From Halichondria panicea (Eukaryota; Porifera; Demospongiae; Suberitida; Halichondriidae), in NCBI RefSeq assembly GCF_963675165.1, contig NC_087392.1, forward strand, positions 3,555,442 through 3,619,441: DNA of 64,000 nucleotides. Reading direction: 5' to 3'. This document shows, piece after piece, positions 34,986-44,832 of this stretch. The notes under the pieces are model-generated. The model made no database searches, was not told where the DNA came from, and worked only from the letters and a program-made list of their open reading frames with translations. The translations under genes were made by a program, and so were the position numbers. Numbering within the stretch: position 1 is the first letter of the stretch; each line of letters opens with the position of its first letter.

Positions 34986-37900
34986 CTATACACTATATTG
35001 TTCTCTTCTTCTCCCAGAGGTCAAGGGGTTTTTCACGATATGCCAATACTCCAGAATGTTAAGCATCACTCCTCTGTTGAATGGGTTCTTGTACTTCCCA
35101 TCCATTGTCTTGAAATGCCGGTACCGGGTGTAGTTTACTTCCTCATTTATAGTCAGGTTGGTCAGCATGAGCTTGAACTGGGAGTGTGAGTATTATGCAT
35201 GCATCAGTCAACTTATCTCGCAAATAATGGCATTGCTCTACCTAGTCTTAGTGCAGACTGAGTTAACAATCATACACATGTTCTGTGAATACAATAATGA
35301 TGGTGTAATAAACATTGACAACCTGATTACAATACACAAACCCAAGTAAGATCCCTAATACTGTAGACTTCTGAGCCACAGAACTAGATATACTTATGTA
35401 TGTAAGCACACAATACGTATAGTTGTACTGCTCACATTGTAGTACAGCATGTACGCTCCACTGAAGGAGAATAAAATGAAGAGTAATATAGCCACAATCA
35501 TGAGTACATCCAGACCAGTTATCTTCACTACGTAGTAATTAAAATAGGCTCCAAACAGTCCGTTCACAAAGAGAACCCAGAGAAAGAAAGTAAATTGGAT
35601 TCTGAAATAGAAGGTCGTGTATACCCATTAGTTTTTGTAACCGAAAAAATGTACCTGTTTTTGACACCAACACAGTTGTTGAGCCACCGGCAATGGTGGT
35701 CAAATTCCTCCACACAGCGGTTACAGTCTCTGCAGTGCTTTGCCCTCACAGGACGAACCGTCTTGCATGTATGACAAATGTTATATATCGGGTTGTTGAT
35801 GTCATTGAAATCACCCCATAAAGATGGGTTGCCAATCTATGCAAGGACATGTAAACATTCAAACATTATTATATAGCTAACACATAACCAGAGGGATGTA
35901 ATTTCAACTTACAAGTTTAACAGCTTCCTCATACGTACTCCTGTTTGTTTTGATAACCCCTGGATCGGAAAACTTCGCCCAAGGAAACATTACCCACAGT
36001 AACACACTAAAGATCCAATAACCAATATGCATATTGTAATGGTCGGCCAATGTTGGAGGGACAACCTGCACAGAATTCACAAAAGAGCTTATTACTGTTA
36101 TAGTACGAACAGTTTACTGAATCCTTACCCTCAGAAAGTAAATGGGATATGTCCAAAAGAAGAATATCACCACAAAGAACAAAGACGAGCTCCTATTCTT
36201 GCCTCCGGGCCCAAACACCAGAGTCCTACATGTTGTTCACAGTATACGATTGCAATTGTATATTATCTATACCTCCAATCACAAAAGTTGGATGAGTCCT
36301 TGTTGTCTAGGTACTTTAGGACTATACGATGCCTCCTGCCCTCAGCAAGCTGTCTAGGTGTTTTGTTATTTCTATCCAATTCGTCAATCAATGCTCCCTA
36401 TCATGTGAACAATGATGATAAATACCATTAACATAAATGTAAGTGCTGGCATCAGACATCCAAGGAAGATTTAGCTATCACCAACACTTGCGTGTCTATA
36501 GTTGGAAACTGCGAATTTTGGAATGCATCATCACATGTCAACACATCTACTGTGTGCAAAACAGCTATTTATAGCAGCAATTACTGATAACACTTCATTG
36601 TGGTATGCTAAGTAAGCAATGAATTTTATTTACTTACATGCTCCAGCAACATTTCACAGCACTGAACATCTCCTTTCAGACAGGCGGAATGAAGAGGAGT
36701 CTGCACAAAAGATTTTCTTTTATGCCTATAAACAACTGATTCTGAAACGTTAATCCCTGTAATAGTTGGGAAAATGATCCAGCAAACACTGATTGTGTGT
36801 TCGCAGCTACACCCCTACATGGAAATGAGTATGTATATACCTGTCCAAATGCATCCTTCTCCTTTGCACTCAGTCCAGCTGCTAGTAGTAAGTACGCAGC
36901 CTCTGGATGACCTACATGTACACAATGACAGTCAATACTGCTTATAATGAAGTGGAGGCGTCAAAGCTACATAACATGACATAAAGCTACTATATTTATG
37001 CCTCGGTGCGCATGCGCAAGCGAGGTATACGGTAGTGTGTTTGTGTGTGTGTCTGTGTAGACTGCTAACAGCTGCTAAAGGATAAATCGAATGCAAGTAA
37101 GAGTTTCTATAGGCTTCTAGTCATGTTTACTTGGATTTTGATTTGTGGATTTGCAAAATAATGCTTCGTTCTTGATAGTTTTGCTTACTTGGAATGCCAT
37201 TGCAGCCTTTTCAGAAGAGTGCGTAGCAAAACTTGTCCATGGAGTGTTGCTACTCTACTTAGTAGTTAGTTCTGCACTAGAACGCTAGCTATTGGTAGCT
37301 GCAACAGTGAGAAGAGAGCTGCAAGGCTCTACTGATGCAGCCATTAATCTTAGGCTCTAACTTTTGGCATCGATCGTTTTGAACAACAATCATAGTCGAT
37401 CATTACCCACTCTTTGAGTTCTGGATTCTGCCTGCATGCAGCAAAATTAATCGATGCAAAAATGTTCATCAAATATTCATGATATAATGTGTGTATAAAC
37501 GTTTTAGTTATGTAGCTTTGGCACCTCCACCGAGGCATCAGCACCAGCGGTGCTTTCATATAGCAATAACTTTTATACACACATTATAATTATCGTGATT
37601 ATCAGTTAGAGAACCTACTAGTGCCCTGATTCACTCTCCCCCTCCCCTTGGCTCAAACAGAGCATTTCCACCCACAACAATTGTAAAATGGAGGCTCACA
37701 ACACAATTCCCAAGGGACCCTAAACAACAATTTAAAAAAAACAATGCTTTGGTTCCAGCCTAGCCTCGGTCCCAGGTCGATTTATAACGGAAAGAGCCTG
37801 GTATTTATTGCATGGGTGATAGTGCGCACATGTATTTAATATCCAGAATCAGGGCAATCCCTATTCTCCTTTTTTTTTTTATCTATGATTCTATATGTTC

Positions 37901-38987
37901 AGCAGCGAGCTCCTATAGCATTGGTCAAGAAGGCTTTCACACTCTCATCTACCTCTATGATGGTCGTATGGTCGGGATGTCTGAGCTTGGTTCCATAGAG
38001 GCTATGGCAAGTCTGTGGTGCTTCCAACTGCTGCTTGTGAAGACAACTCGACCATACGACCACCGTAGATAGCCTCTTCTGGCTTCAGACTAGTGTGCAA
38101 GCCTTCTAGACAAACGTAATAGATGGCATAAGCCACAGCTTCATGAAAATCAGTCACAGAGGTTAATGTAAACGGACTAGTTTATGCACTGAAGGTTCGC
38201 AGTACGATTACCCATAATTATTCTGGGTAAGTTGAAGTGCACACGCATCACCCCTGCAATAGGTACAGGTCCTCTTTTCTACCTAGAGAAAAGTAGGGCC
38301 GGGAACAAGGCTAGTTACAGCCCATCTTTGAAAATGATGTTTGTTTTGATGATTAGCTCCCAAAAATTGAACACTCACCTTTGAAAGCTGCCCAATGAAG
38401 AGCACTGTCACCATTTATGTCAAGCAGGAATTTGTTGGCTCCTTTTTGTAGTAGGTAGCTGATACACAGCGACTGACCATACTGAGCTGAGATGATAAGT
38501 GGACTGCATCCATTTGCATCTAACGAATCGATGGGAACACCCCTCTCCAGGAACAGATCAAGGGTAACAGCATGACCATGCACACACGCCCAGTGAATAG
38601 GTTTTGGCCCATATTCATTTCTACTTTGCTCGTTAATGGGGCATCCACGATCAAGTAAGAACTCTAGCACATTGTTTGCTCCTCCAAGAGCTGCCCAATG
38701 CACAAAGGTGTGCCCCTCAGGATCTCTCTGCTGCAGAAACTGGTTTCCTTCCCGCTCCACTATTTCACGAACCTTGTTTAAATTGCTGTGACGTAGGAAA
38801 ATAACATAGCCAAGGTCTTTCATTTTTTGAACCAGCATTGCCTACACAATCTGTCCAGACAAAAAGCTTTTATAATTTATAAGCCTCACCCATATTTGCA
38901 AGCGTTGATAAAGGTGGTGACAACGCTCTCATCTGAGACTGGTTCAATCTCCACTTCACTGTCGTCTTCGAAGTCACTGTAAGACAT
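34986..38987 (-). CDS. ZDHHC17: Ankyrin-repeat DHHC palmitoyltransferase (ZDHHC17/13 type)
   Basis: Ten minus-strand exons join in phase to 517 residues: 38890-38987, 38379-38785, 36841-36911, 36638-36700, 36273-36397, 36129-36225, 35913-36065, 35655-35836, 35436-35601, 34986-35177. An acidic N-terminus ([15 protein letters not shown]) leads into five to six ankyrin repeats (about 24-215; [32 protein letters not shown]). Then come two membrane helices, SDPGVIK (DPG at 321-323), and the cysteine-rich domain from Cys359 with catalytic DHHC at 384-387. Two more helices and a [14 protein letters not shown] segment (TTxE-like) complete it. Such enzymes S-acylate proteins at the Golgi/vesicle membranes, and the ankyrin part recruits substrates. 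It is shorter than human ZDHHC17 (632), mainly at the N-terminus. DHHC is followed by R-W-L instead of the usual P-W-V. Intron 2 holds family A. Confidence 0.93.
36988..37560 (+). mobile_element. Family A element, full-length forward copy
   Basis: Best-preserved forward copy: starts 'atgcctcggtgcgcatgcgc', then a TG microsatellite. All central blocks follow, and it ends 'ccaccgaggcatcagcacca...gtgctttcata'. It lies in DHHC intron 2. Confidence 0.9.
37920..38115. repeat. Imperfect inverted repeat in DHHC intron 2
   Basis: 'agaaggctttcacactc...ggtcgtatggtcg' (37927-37977) faces 'cgaccatacgacc...gtgtgcaagccttct' (38048-38108). The 13-bp 'ggtcgtatggtcg' arms are exact. No coding support was found. 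Confidence 0.55.
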
Positions 38988-39097
38988 ACTGACTCTGCTG
39001 ACTCATTTGTAATTGTACAGTACAGAATGTAGGAGGAACCGAAGAACCTCTGACCCGGGACCCAAAGGAGGTGCAGCTCAGGCTTTGATTGTTTGAT

Positions 39098-39142
39098 AGC
39101 CTCGATTCCAGGCCACTATTGAAGGGGCTGGAGTCGAGGCTA
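39098..39142. repeat. Small palindrome, family H, upstream of DHHC start
   Basis: 'tagcctcgattccaggcc' against 'ggctggagtcgaggcta' with a short loop, 111 bp upstream of the DHHC start codon. Confidence 0.6.
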
Positions 39143-39301
39143 TGTATGATTGAGCAATAATTATCCACCCATGCCCCGCCCACGTCGTATGTTTTTGCTG
39201 AGAGTAAAGGCTAATTCCTTTATATCGTAAACTTATACACAAGTGCAGTTTCATACATGTACAAAAAATAATTTATAAATAAATTTATCACACTAATTGT
39301 G

Positions 39302-39765
39302 AGGTTCCAGTTAGTTACAGCCGATGAGGCCACATTCGGCACTCATTTAATAGGTCTACAGGAGATCTTATGAAGCATCCCGAGTGCGAGCGTGCTCCCC
39401 TGATGTAGCGAATTGAAGATCTCAACCAGGAGAAGGTGAGGCGACATCTCAGCCAGTATATGGTTCTATTATAAGGATCGTCTCTCTTGGAAGCCAGGAG
39501 ACAGACTAGGCGCTTATAAAAAGTAATTGCCTCAGTTCCGAGTCCACCTGTTGCCGAGAAAACCAGGGGTGTGAACGAGGCATGCTCTACCTCCCTGACT
39601 CTTTGTTTATAGGCGTTCTTCTTCAGTCTTTTGTATTTCCGATAGCATTGAAGCGGTGAGATTAGTGTTTCTGTTTGAGCGAGCATGTGGGTTGAACACT
39701 CTCACGCCACAGAAGGTTCTTTCATGCCTACCTCCCCAGAATCCGCTCATGGCGACGTCTAGTTT
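39302..39765 (-). pseudogene. 3' remnant of a retroelement reverse-transcriptase reading frame
   Basis: Minus-strand translation gives ERTFCGVRVFNPHARSN, then after a frame change EVEHASFTPLVFSATGG and WLRCRLTFSWLRSSIRYIRG. This pattern (ASFTPLV..TGG..A..FYK..A and WLRCR..F.LLRS.I..IRG) is typical of the extreme C-terminus of reverse-transcriptase proteins abundant in cnidarian and sponge genomes. The catalytic part is absent and the frame is broken near 39630-39670, so it is dead. Family attribution is from memory of the motif. Confidence 0.65.
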
Positions 39766-39907
39766 TGCCCCATCTTGTGATGGCGGAGGCTCCCTGATAA
39801 AGAAAGAAGATAAATCGTTTAAAGAATTTCACTAATTAGAGCCAGAGTCCAACCTCCTCTGAACTAGAGCCAAGGTTAATCGTGTCCTCCCTATATAGCC
39901 CTCCCTC

Positions 39908-40355
39908 TAGTACGGCACCAGAGGAGGTCGGACATCACTTGAACTTTCACTAATTATGACCTTTTAATGACATTCGATATTCCAGGCCAAATTGCTTTTC
40001 GTTTTTGCTGACTCAGCAGTAGCTCTGCTAGCTCTATTTAGCCGCCCTCTAAAAGTTGGGCGGCCTAATCACGAGTCTATGTTATAGAGGGCGACTGATT
40101 CACGAGACAATACTTCTGCACTGTTTCTGTCGCTAAATCTGTTGACAGCTAGTTGTGTTTGGTGTCTATTTAATATAGTTACTGGACCTAACCCTATCAG
40201 CACATAATAGCCATACTAGCTAGATCCGCCTAGATCCAGTCATGTTCTACTGCTGAGTCAGCAAAAACGAAAAGCAATTTGGCCTGGAATGTCATTAAAA
40301 GGTCATAATTAGTGAAAGTTCAAGTGATGTCCGACTTCCTCTGGTGGTACGGCAC
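39908..40355. mobile_element. Foldback element upstream of NDUFA2
   Basis: Arms 39908-40031 and 40245-40355 are reverse complements over more than 100 bp ('ggtcggacatcacttgaact', 'ttttcgtttttgctgactca'), with a 10-bp insertion in the left arm. The loop holds a family T-like palindrome (40028-40110). The right arm ends about 120 bp before the NDUFA2 start codon, so the element abuts or forms the promoter. Confidence 0.8.
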
Positions 40356-40474
40356 ACTCCCCAGAGCCCAGAGCGAAGGGAGTGGTTTCCAGTCTAAGTG
40401 TTTCGTGTATCTATGGTTAAAGTTTTTGGGACACTTATTGTCGTTTGCACTGCACTGTCGTCTGTCGTCATTCA

Positions 40475-42908
40475 ATGGCTTGGAGGCAAGCCCTCAGTAT
40501 AAATCTGAAGGAGGTTCGTTTGCATCTATGCCAGACATCAAAGAGCAGTCATGGAGTGAGGTGAATTTACGGGCTGTTTGTTGATGCTTATTAATTGGAG
40601 AACGTATAATAGCATAGATTGAAAAGGAAGGGGATTGGAAACGACCAGGCCACCCTGTGTCAACAGGTGAAACACTCCGCGTTATGATTTCGCGCTCGCT
40701 GAATGCTTTAGTTTTTACCGTACTCAGGTTGTATTTCAACTGTTTCTAGCTCTCCTATCCACTATCAATCACTCAGAAGCTGGGAGGTACTCTAGAGAAG
40801 TAAGTTTACACCACTGACAAGCTCTAAGTCCCTTGTCTTTACTCTGTTTTTACTTTTTGTTGAGTTTAGCTGCTAAAGCCGAAACAGCAAAGGACATTGC
40901 TTGACTTGGTTATTATGTATCTAAGTGCTATATAGGATGGTTTCATGCTATAGATAAGCTGTACTGTTCATAAACGTTTGCAGTATAGTCCTTCAAACTG
41001 CTTTAGTATACTTTTAGAGACACCACGGGCCTTGACCTCTCACGACTTCATAGTAAGAGCTATTCCTTCTTGTATAGCATTTATTTGTTTAGTGATAGTG
41101 GCTGCGTTGCTTAGTCTACCTTTTAGAGCTAGATTCTCTTTGCTTTTTAGAATAATCAACATTAAAAGTGAACAATTTCACCATTTCTATGTACAACACA
41201 TTGTACTTGTATGGCAGCAAGACAGGTAATGAGCATGCTGACTATAAATATAATCCTTTGTAGTTTTAGCCACACCCTATAATGGGGAGTGTTTCATGCA
41301 AACATTTTTGTTTTTCCAATCCCTTCCTTTTCAATCTATGATAATAGGAGGCACTAAATTTTCGCGGATTGCCCAAACTAGGATTAGAGGTTCAGATGAC
41401 CATACCCCTACAGTAGAGGTTTCAATACCGGATGTACCGTAATTGATGTAATTACAGCGCCACTCTGAAATTCGAAATATTCATTTCTGATACATAGTCT
41501 CGCAAAATTCTGGCGCTGTAATTACGGTAATCCAATTTTCGAAGCACCGGCTAAAAGTTCATGTTTCTGGGTCCATCTCGAAAACCTCGAAAATAACCAC
41601 CTATGTATAAGGTACTTCTCTTTCTCAGGGAGTTCATTGAAAAGTACTATGTTGATCTGAAACACCAGAACCCAAAGTTCCCTTTTCTGGTACGCGAGTG
41701 CAGTGGAGTTGAGCCCAAATTATACGGCAGATTCGGTATGATACACTATATCCATGTACATAAATATGCATTATCAAACAAGAATCACATGACATAGGAT
41801 ATGCATTTCATTGGCTCTGGCCACATTCCGCTAGAGCACACGAAAATGCTGCAAGAGTCTCCAGACCTAATCCTAGCTCTCTAGACTTTGCCCCCCGAGC
41901 TATTAGGTCTGGCCCCCCAGACTAGACAGAAGCCTATAGAAACTCTTACTTACACTTGATTCAGCCTTGAGCAGCTGTAGCAGTCTACACACACGCACAC
42001 ACACACATACACGCACGCACGCACACGCACACACACACACACACTACCGTATACCTCGCATGCACATGCGCACCGAGGCATAATTAAATATGGAGTGCCG
42101 TTTGTGTTAAAATCCAAAAAGAGTTGATGTTATGAGATAGAGTCAGTCGACGTTATAAAAGAGTTAGGTCGATGTTTTAAAAAGGAGCCGATTTTATAAG
42201 GGGTGGCCATTCGTGTCAAAATTACTATTCTAAAATCGGTCGATGTTTACACAGTCTACCTTGTTATTATTACCTTAAAACAGTACAGCGCAGTTGGTAT
42301 AGCAGTTGGAGTCGACGTTATAAAAGGGTCGACGTTACAAAAGAGTCTATGTTATTTCTAGTAAGTCGACCTTTATTCAATTTAACAGTAAACTGGAGAG
42401 TCGAGTGTAGGCTAGGAGGAGTGGGGCTGCACAGGGCAGGCTAACCTTAGTAAGCCTAAGGTCACTTCATTGGGTTTCTCCAGTCTGTTCTGTGCAGCAC
42501 CCCTCGGCTCCAGCTCTCTATACTCTCCAGTTTACCGTTAAATTGTAAAGGTCGACTTACTACAAAACACAGGATAGGCCTACTCTAGGTAAACATCGAC
42601 TCTTCCATAACATTGGCTTTTTTTTAAAACATTAACTCTTTTATAACGTCGACTCCATTTTCACTCTTTTTGGATTTTGACACAAATGCCACCCCATAAT
42701 TAAACCCTCACATGTTTGTGCCAATACAAGTAATTCTTCATGAACCCTCTTCCTGAATTCGTATAATTATAGATATACTTTGCTGTTGATATGTTTTATC
42801 ATCTTCATTTCAGAATATGGCCAAGAAAGATGTGTTCTTCTGGCAGACAAAAACTCTGAGCAGGTCCTTGAGTTACTTAAATCATTAGTACAAACTGGGG
42901 AGAAGTAG
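40475..42908 (+). CDS. NDUFA2: NDUFA2 (complex I B8 subunit)
   Basis: Three exons, 40475-40560, 41629-41735 and 42814-42908, join in phase to 95 residues (human 99). The protein is a thioredoxin-like accessory subunit of the NADH-dehydrogenase module. Recognisable segments are LKEVRLHLCQ (Cys19), GVREFIEKYYVDLKHQNP, FLVRECSGVEPKLYGRF (Cys53), and a closing helix EQVLELLKSLV. Two conserved cysteines, at 19 and 53, match the redox pair of the family. The start is the first ATG in frame with the conserved LKEVR. Both introns are repeat-filled (41446-41550 small foldback, 41925-42085 family A, 42092-42695 family G). Confidence 0.95.
41446..41550. mobile_element. Small foldback around 'attacagcgcca'
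   Basis: 'taattacagcgccactctga' and 'aattctggcgctgtaattac' are inverted across about 55 bp in NDUFA2 intron 1. Confidence 0.6.
41925..42085 (-). mobile_element. Family A element, 5'-end fragment, reverse
   Basis: Keeps 'gcctatagaaactcttact', 'ttgagcagctgtagcag', a long CA/CG-interrupted microsatellite (41985-42045), 'taccgtatacctcg' and 'catgcgcaccgaggcataat'. Confidence 0.75.
42092..42695. mobile_element. Family G element built of GTCGACGTTATAAAAGAG-type words
   Basis: Ends 'ggagtgccgtttgtgttaaa' and (reverse complement) 'ggggtggcatttgtgtcaaa' are inverted. Both are followed by 'atccaaaaagag' and several copies of 'gtcgacgttataaaag'. A central longer inverted repeat includes 'cagtaaactggagag' and 'ctctccagtttaccgt'. 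About 604 bp, in NDUFA2 intron 2. Confidence 0.75.
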
Positions 42909-43048
42909 CTAAGCTACAGTACATGTAACTGTTTATCTCAGTCCATTGTTGGAGCTACAAGAAACATAATAATTTATTATAGTCATAAATAATTGTTGCA
43001 GAGAATAATTACGATCATTTTTAATGCATGCTGACTATTGAATCAATT

Positions 43049-44589
43049 CTATTCGGTTGCTGTTGGATCGTGAAAGAATGCTGTCAGTGCAAACACTAGG
43101 AACACAACTCCTCCAATTATAGTCACTGCAAACAAGGTTGATTTTGGTAAACAAAGGTTGACACACATTTTAAATACTACACAGTACCTGTTCTGACTGA
43201 TATCCGCTGTGCTACAATCTTCCCACCAATAACAGCAAGTGCAGTACACAAGGCATGACCCATAGTGCCACCTATTGTTACTCCTATTGGGTCCTGGGGA
43301 GGTTAAGACTGGCTGTTCACAATGTATAACAATCAGGCACACTTTTATACAGACAACTAATTGTACAAAGAGAACAAACCTCTCTAGCCCCTAGAACAAT
43401 GGTTGTGAGTTGAGACCTGTCACCCCACTCTGCGAGGAAGGTGAGGGTGAATGCCTGAACGAATATTGGGGACACAAAAGGTCTCAACAGACGCAATCTT
43501 CTTCTTAAAGGTGGAACAGTGGTCAGACCTTGCTCTGTATCTGTGAGACCCGGTTGTGACAGCTGTGAAGGCAAAGTAACATACAAGTGTGTACATGTTC
43601 ATCCACTTCATTATTAATTATATTACATACAGCTCTCTGCCAGTCCGATAAAACCAAAAACCAAGAGACAACTAACTGTTTCATCTCTCTTTCTGAGCTC
43701 TTCCGAAACTTCTTCAAATTCCTCCTGACCCTCATCTGGGCTCATATTGTATCCTTCATACAACATTTTCACCCCAAACAGTGCCAGAAGCGCAGTACAC
43801 GTGTAAAATGTGACTGATCGTGGAACGATCAGTGTTGCATAACCAAGGCACACAGAAAGGAATGTCATTAGACCTAGTGCGGACAATGCTCCACAGAATA
43901 CCAGCAGTCTAGAAAAGAAGGACACAATAGTCTACATTCAATCCACTTGGAGAGGTGGGCACATGTAAAAAGACTGTAAATGTACGCCTCACACAATGAA
44001 TGTTATTTACAGCAAAGGCATTGTGAATATACGTTACTATCAATAAAAGAAACAGTAGAAAAGACGTATAACAAGGCTAACATTTATAGTCCGTAGTGAA
44101 CAGAGATATAGATAGAATGCTTACCTAGAGTGCTTCATGGCCATAATAGCAGCAATAAAGAAAGTCTTGTCTCCAATTTCAGACACAATTATTACAGAAA
44201 TCGAGGCCAAGAACGCATGCACAAAACTCAGCCCCTCTGTCACCTGGTCTTTGCTGTCCTCTATTTTATCCGCTGGTATAATATCCTTGGAAAAAAGGAT
44301 GGATAATCAGGGATTTTATGAACACATGATAATGTACCTTTATAACATGGACTCCATCTTGTGGCTCCAAATCGAGGTCATCTGGTAATCGCTCCGCACC
44401 AGCCTTTAATTCTACTTGTTCTTCAACAGTATCTAGGCCTACATCTTTAAGATCTATAAAAGGCAAGTCCCTTTCCTGTCTCTTCAGTGGCTCACCTTGA
44501 GCTAGCTTCTGCTCCTCACAATTGATACTCACAGAAAACAGCCAAAAAATAGAAATACAGATGAGCAATTTGAACTGCTGCCCAGGCAT
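43049..44589 (-). CDS. TMEM165: TMEM165/GDT1 family Golgi cation/proton exchanger
   Basis: Six minus-strand exons join in phase to 336 residues (human 324): 44338-44589, 44125-44285, 43677-43908, 43380-43562, 43188-43293, 43049-43125. A signal peptide (LLICISIFWLFSVSIN, about 7-22) precedes an acidic luminal stretch. The two family signatures are both intact: SEIGDKTF (E120-K124) and LAEWGDRSQ (E260-R264). The SPDEGQEE loop after the third helix is also conserved. Members exchange Ca2+/Mn2+ for protons in the Golgi and support glycosylation. The start codons of this gene and MICU are 243 bp apart, head-to-head. Confidence 0.96.
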
Positions 44590-44832
44590 AACTAACTAAC
44601 TATAAAAGAGATAGAATAGGACCGGGCACAGTGCTAGTGCAGTACAGTACAGTACCTTACTTTTACATCAAAAATAATAGCAAACCTAGTTGGGCGTGGC
44701 CCGACTTCAGAGCTGGGCGTAGCCTATCATATCCCACATTAAAAAAAAAAAAAAAAAAAAAAATCATATCCCACATAGTGGGTTGGGTTGGGCACCGCCC
44801 AACTTGGCTAGGACACTCGACTCAGCGTAAAC
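44590..44832. promoter_or_regulatory. Shared intergenic region of TMEM165 (-) and MICU (+)
   Basis: It holds 'gttgggcgtggcccgac' and 'gggcaccgcccaac', an inverted pair containing GC-box/KLF-like GGGCGTGG, separated by about 22 A (44741-44763) and duplicated 'atcatatcccaca'. Promoter role is inferred from position. Confidence 0.5.
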
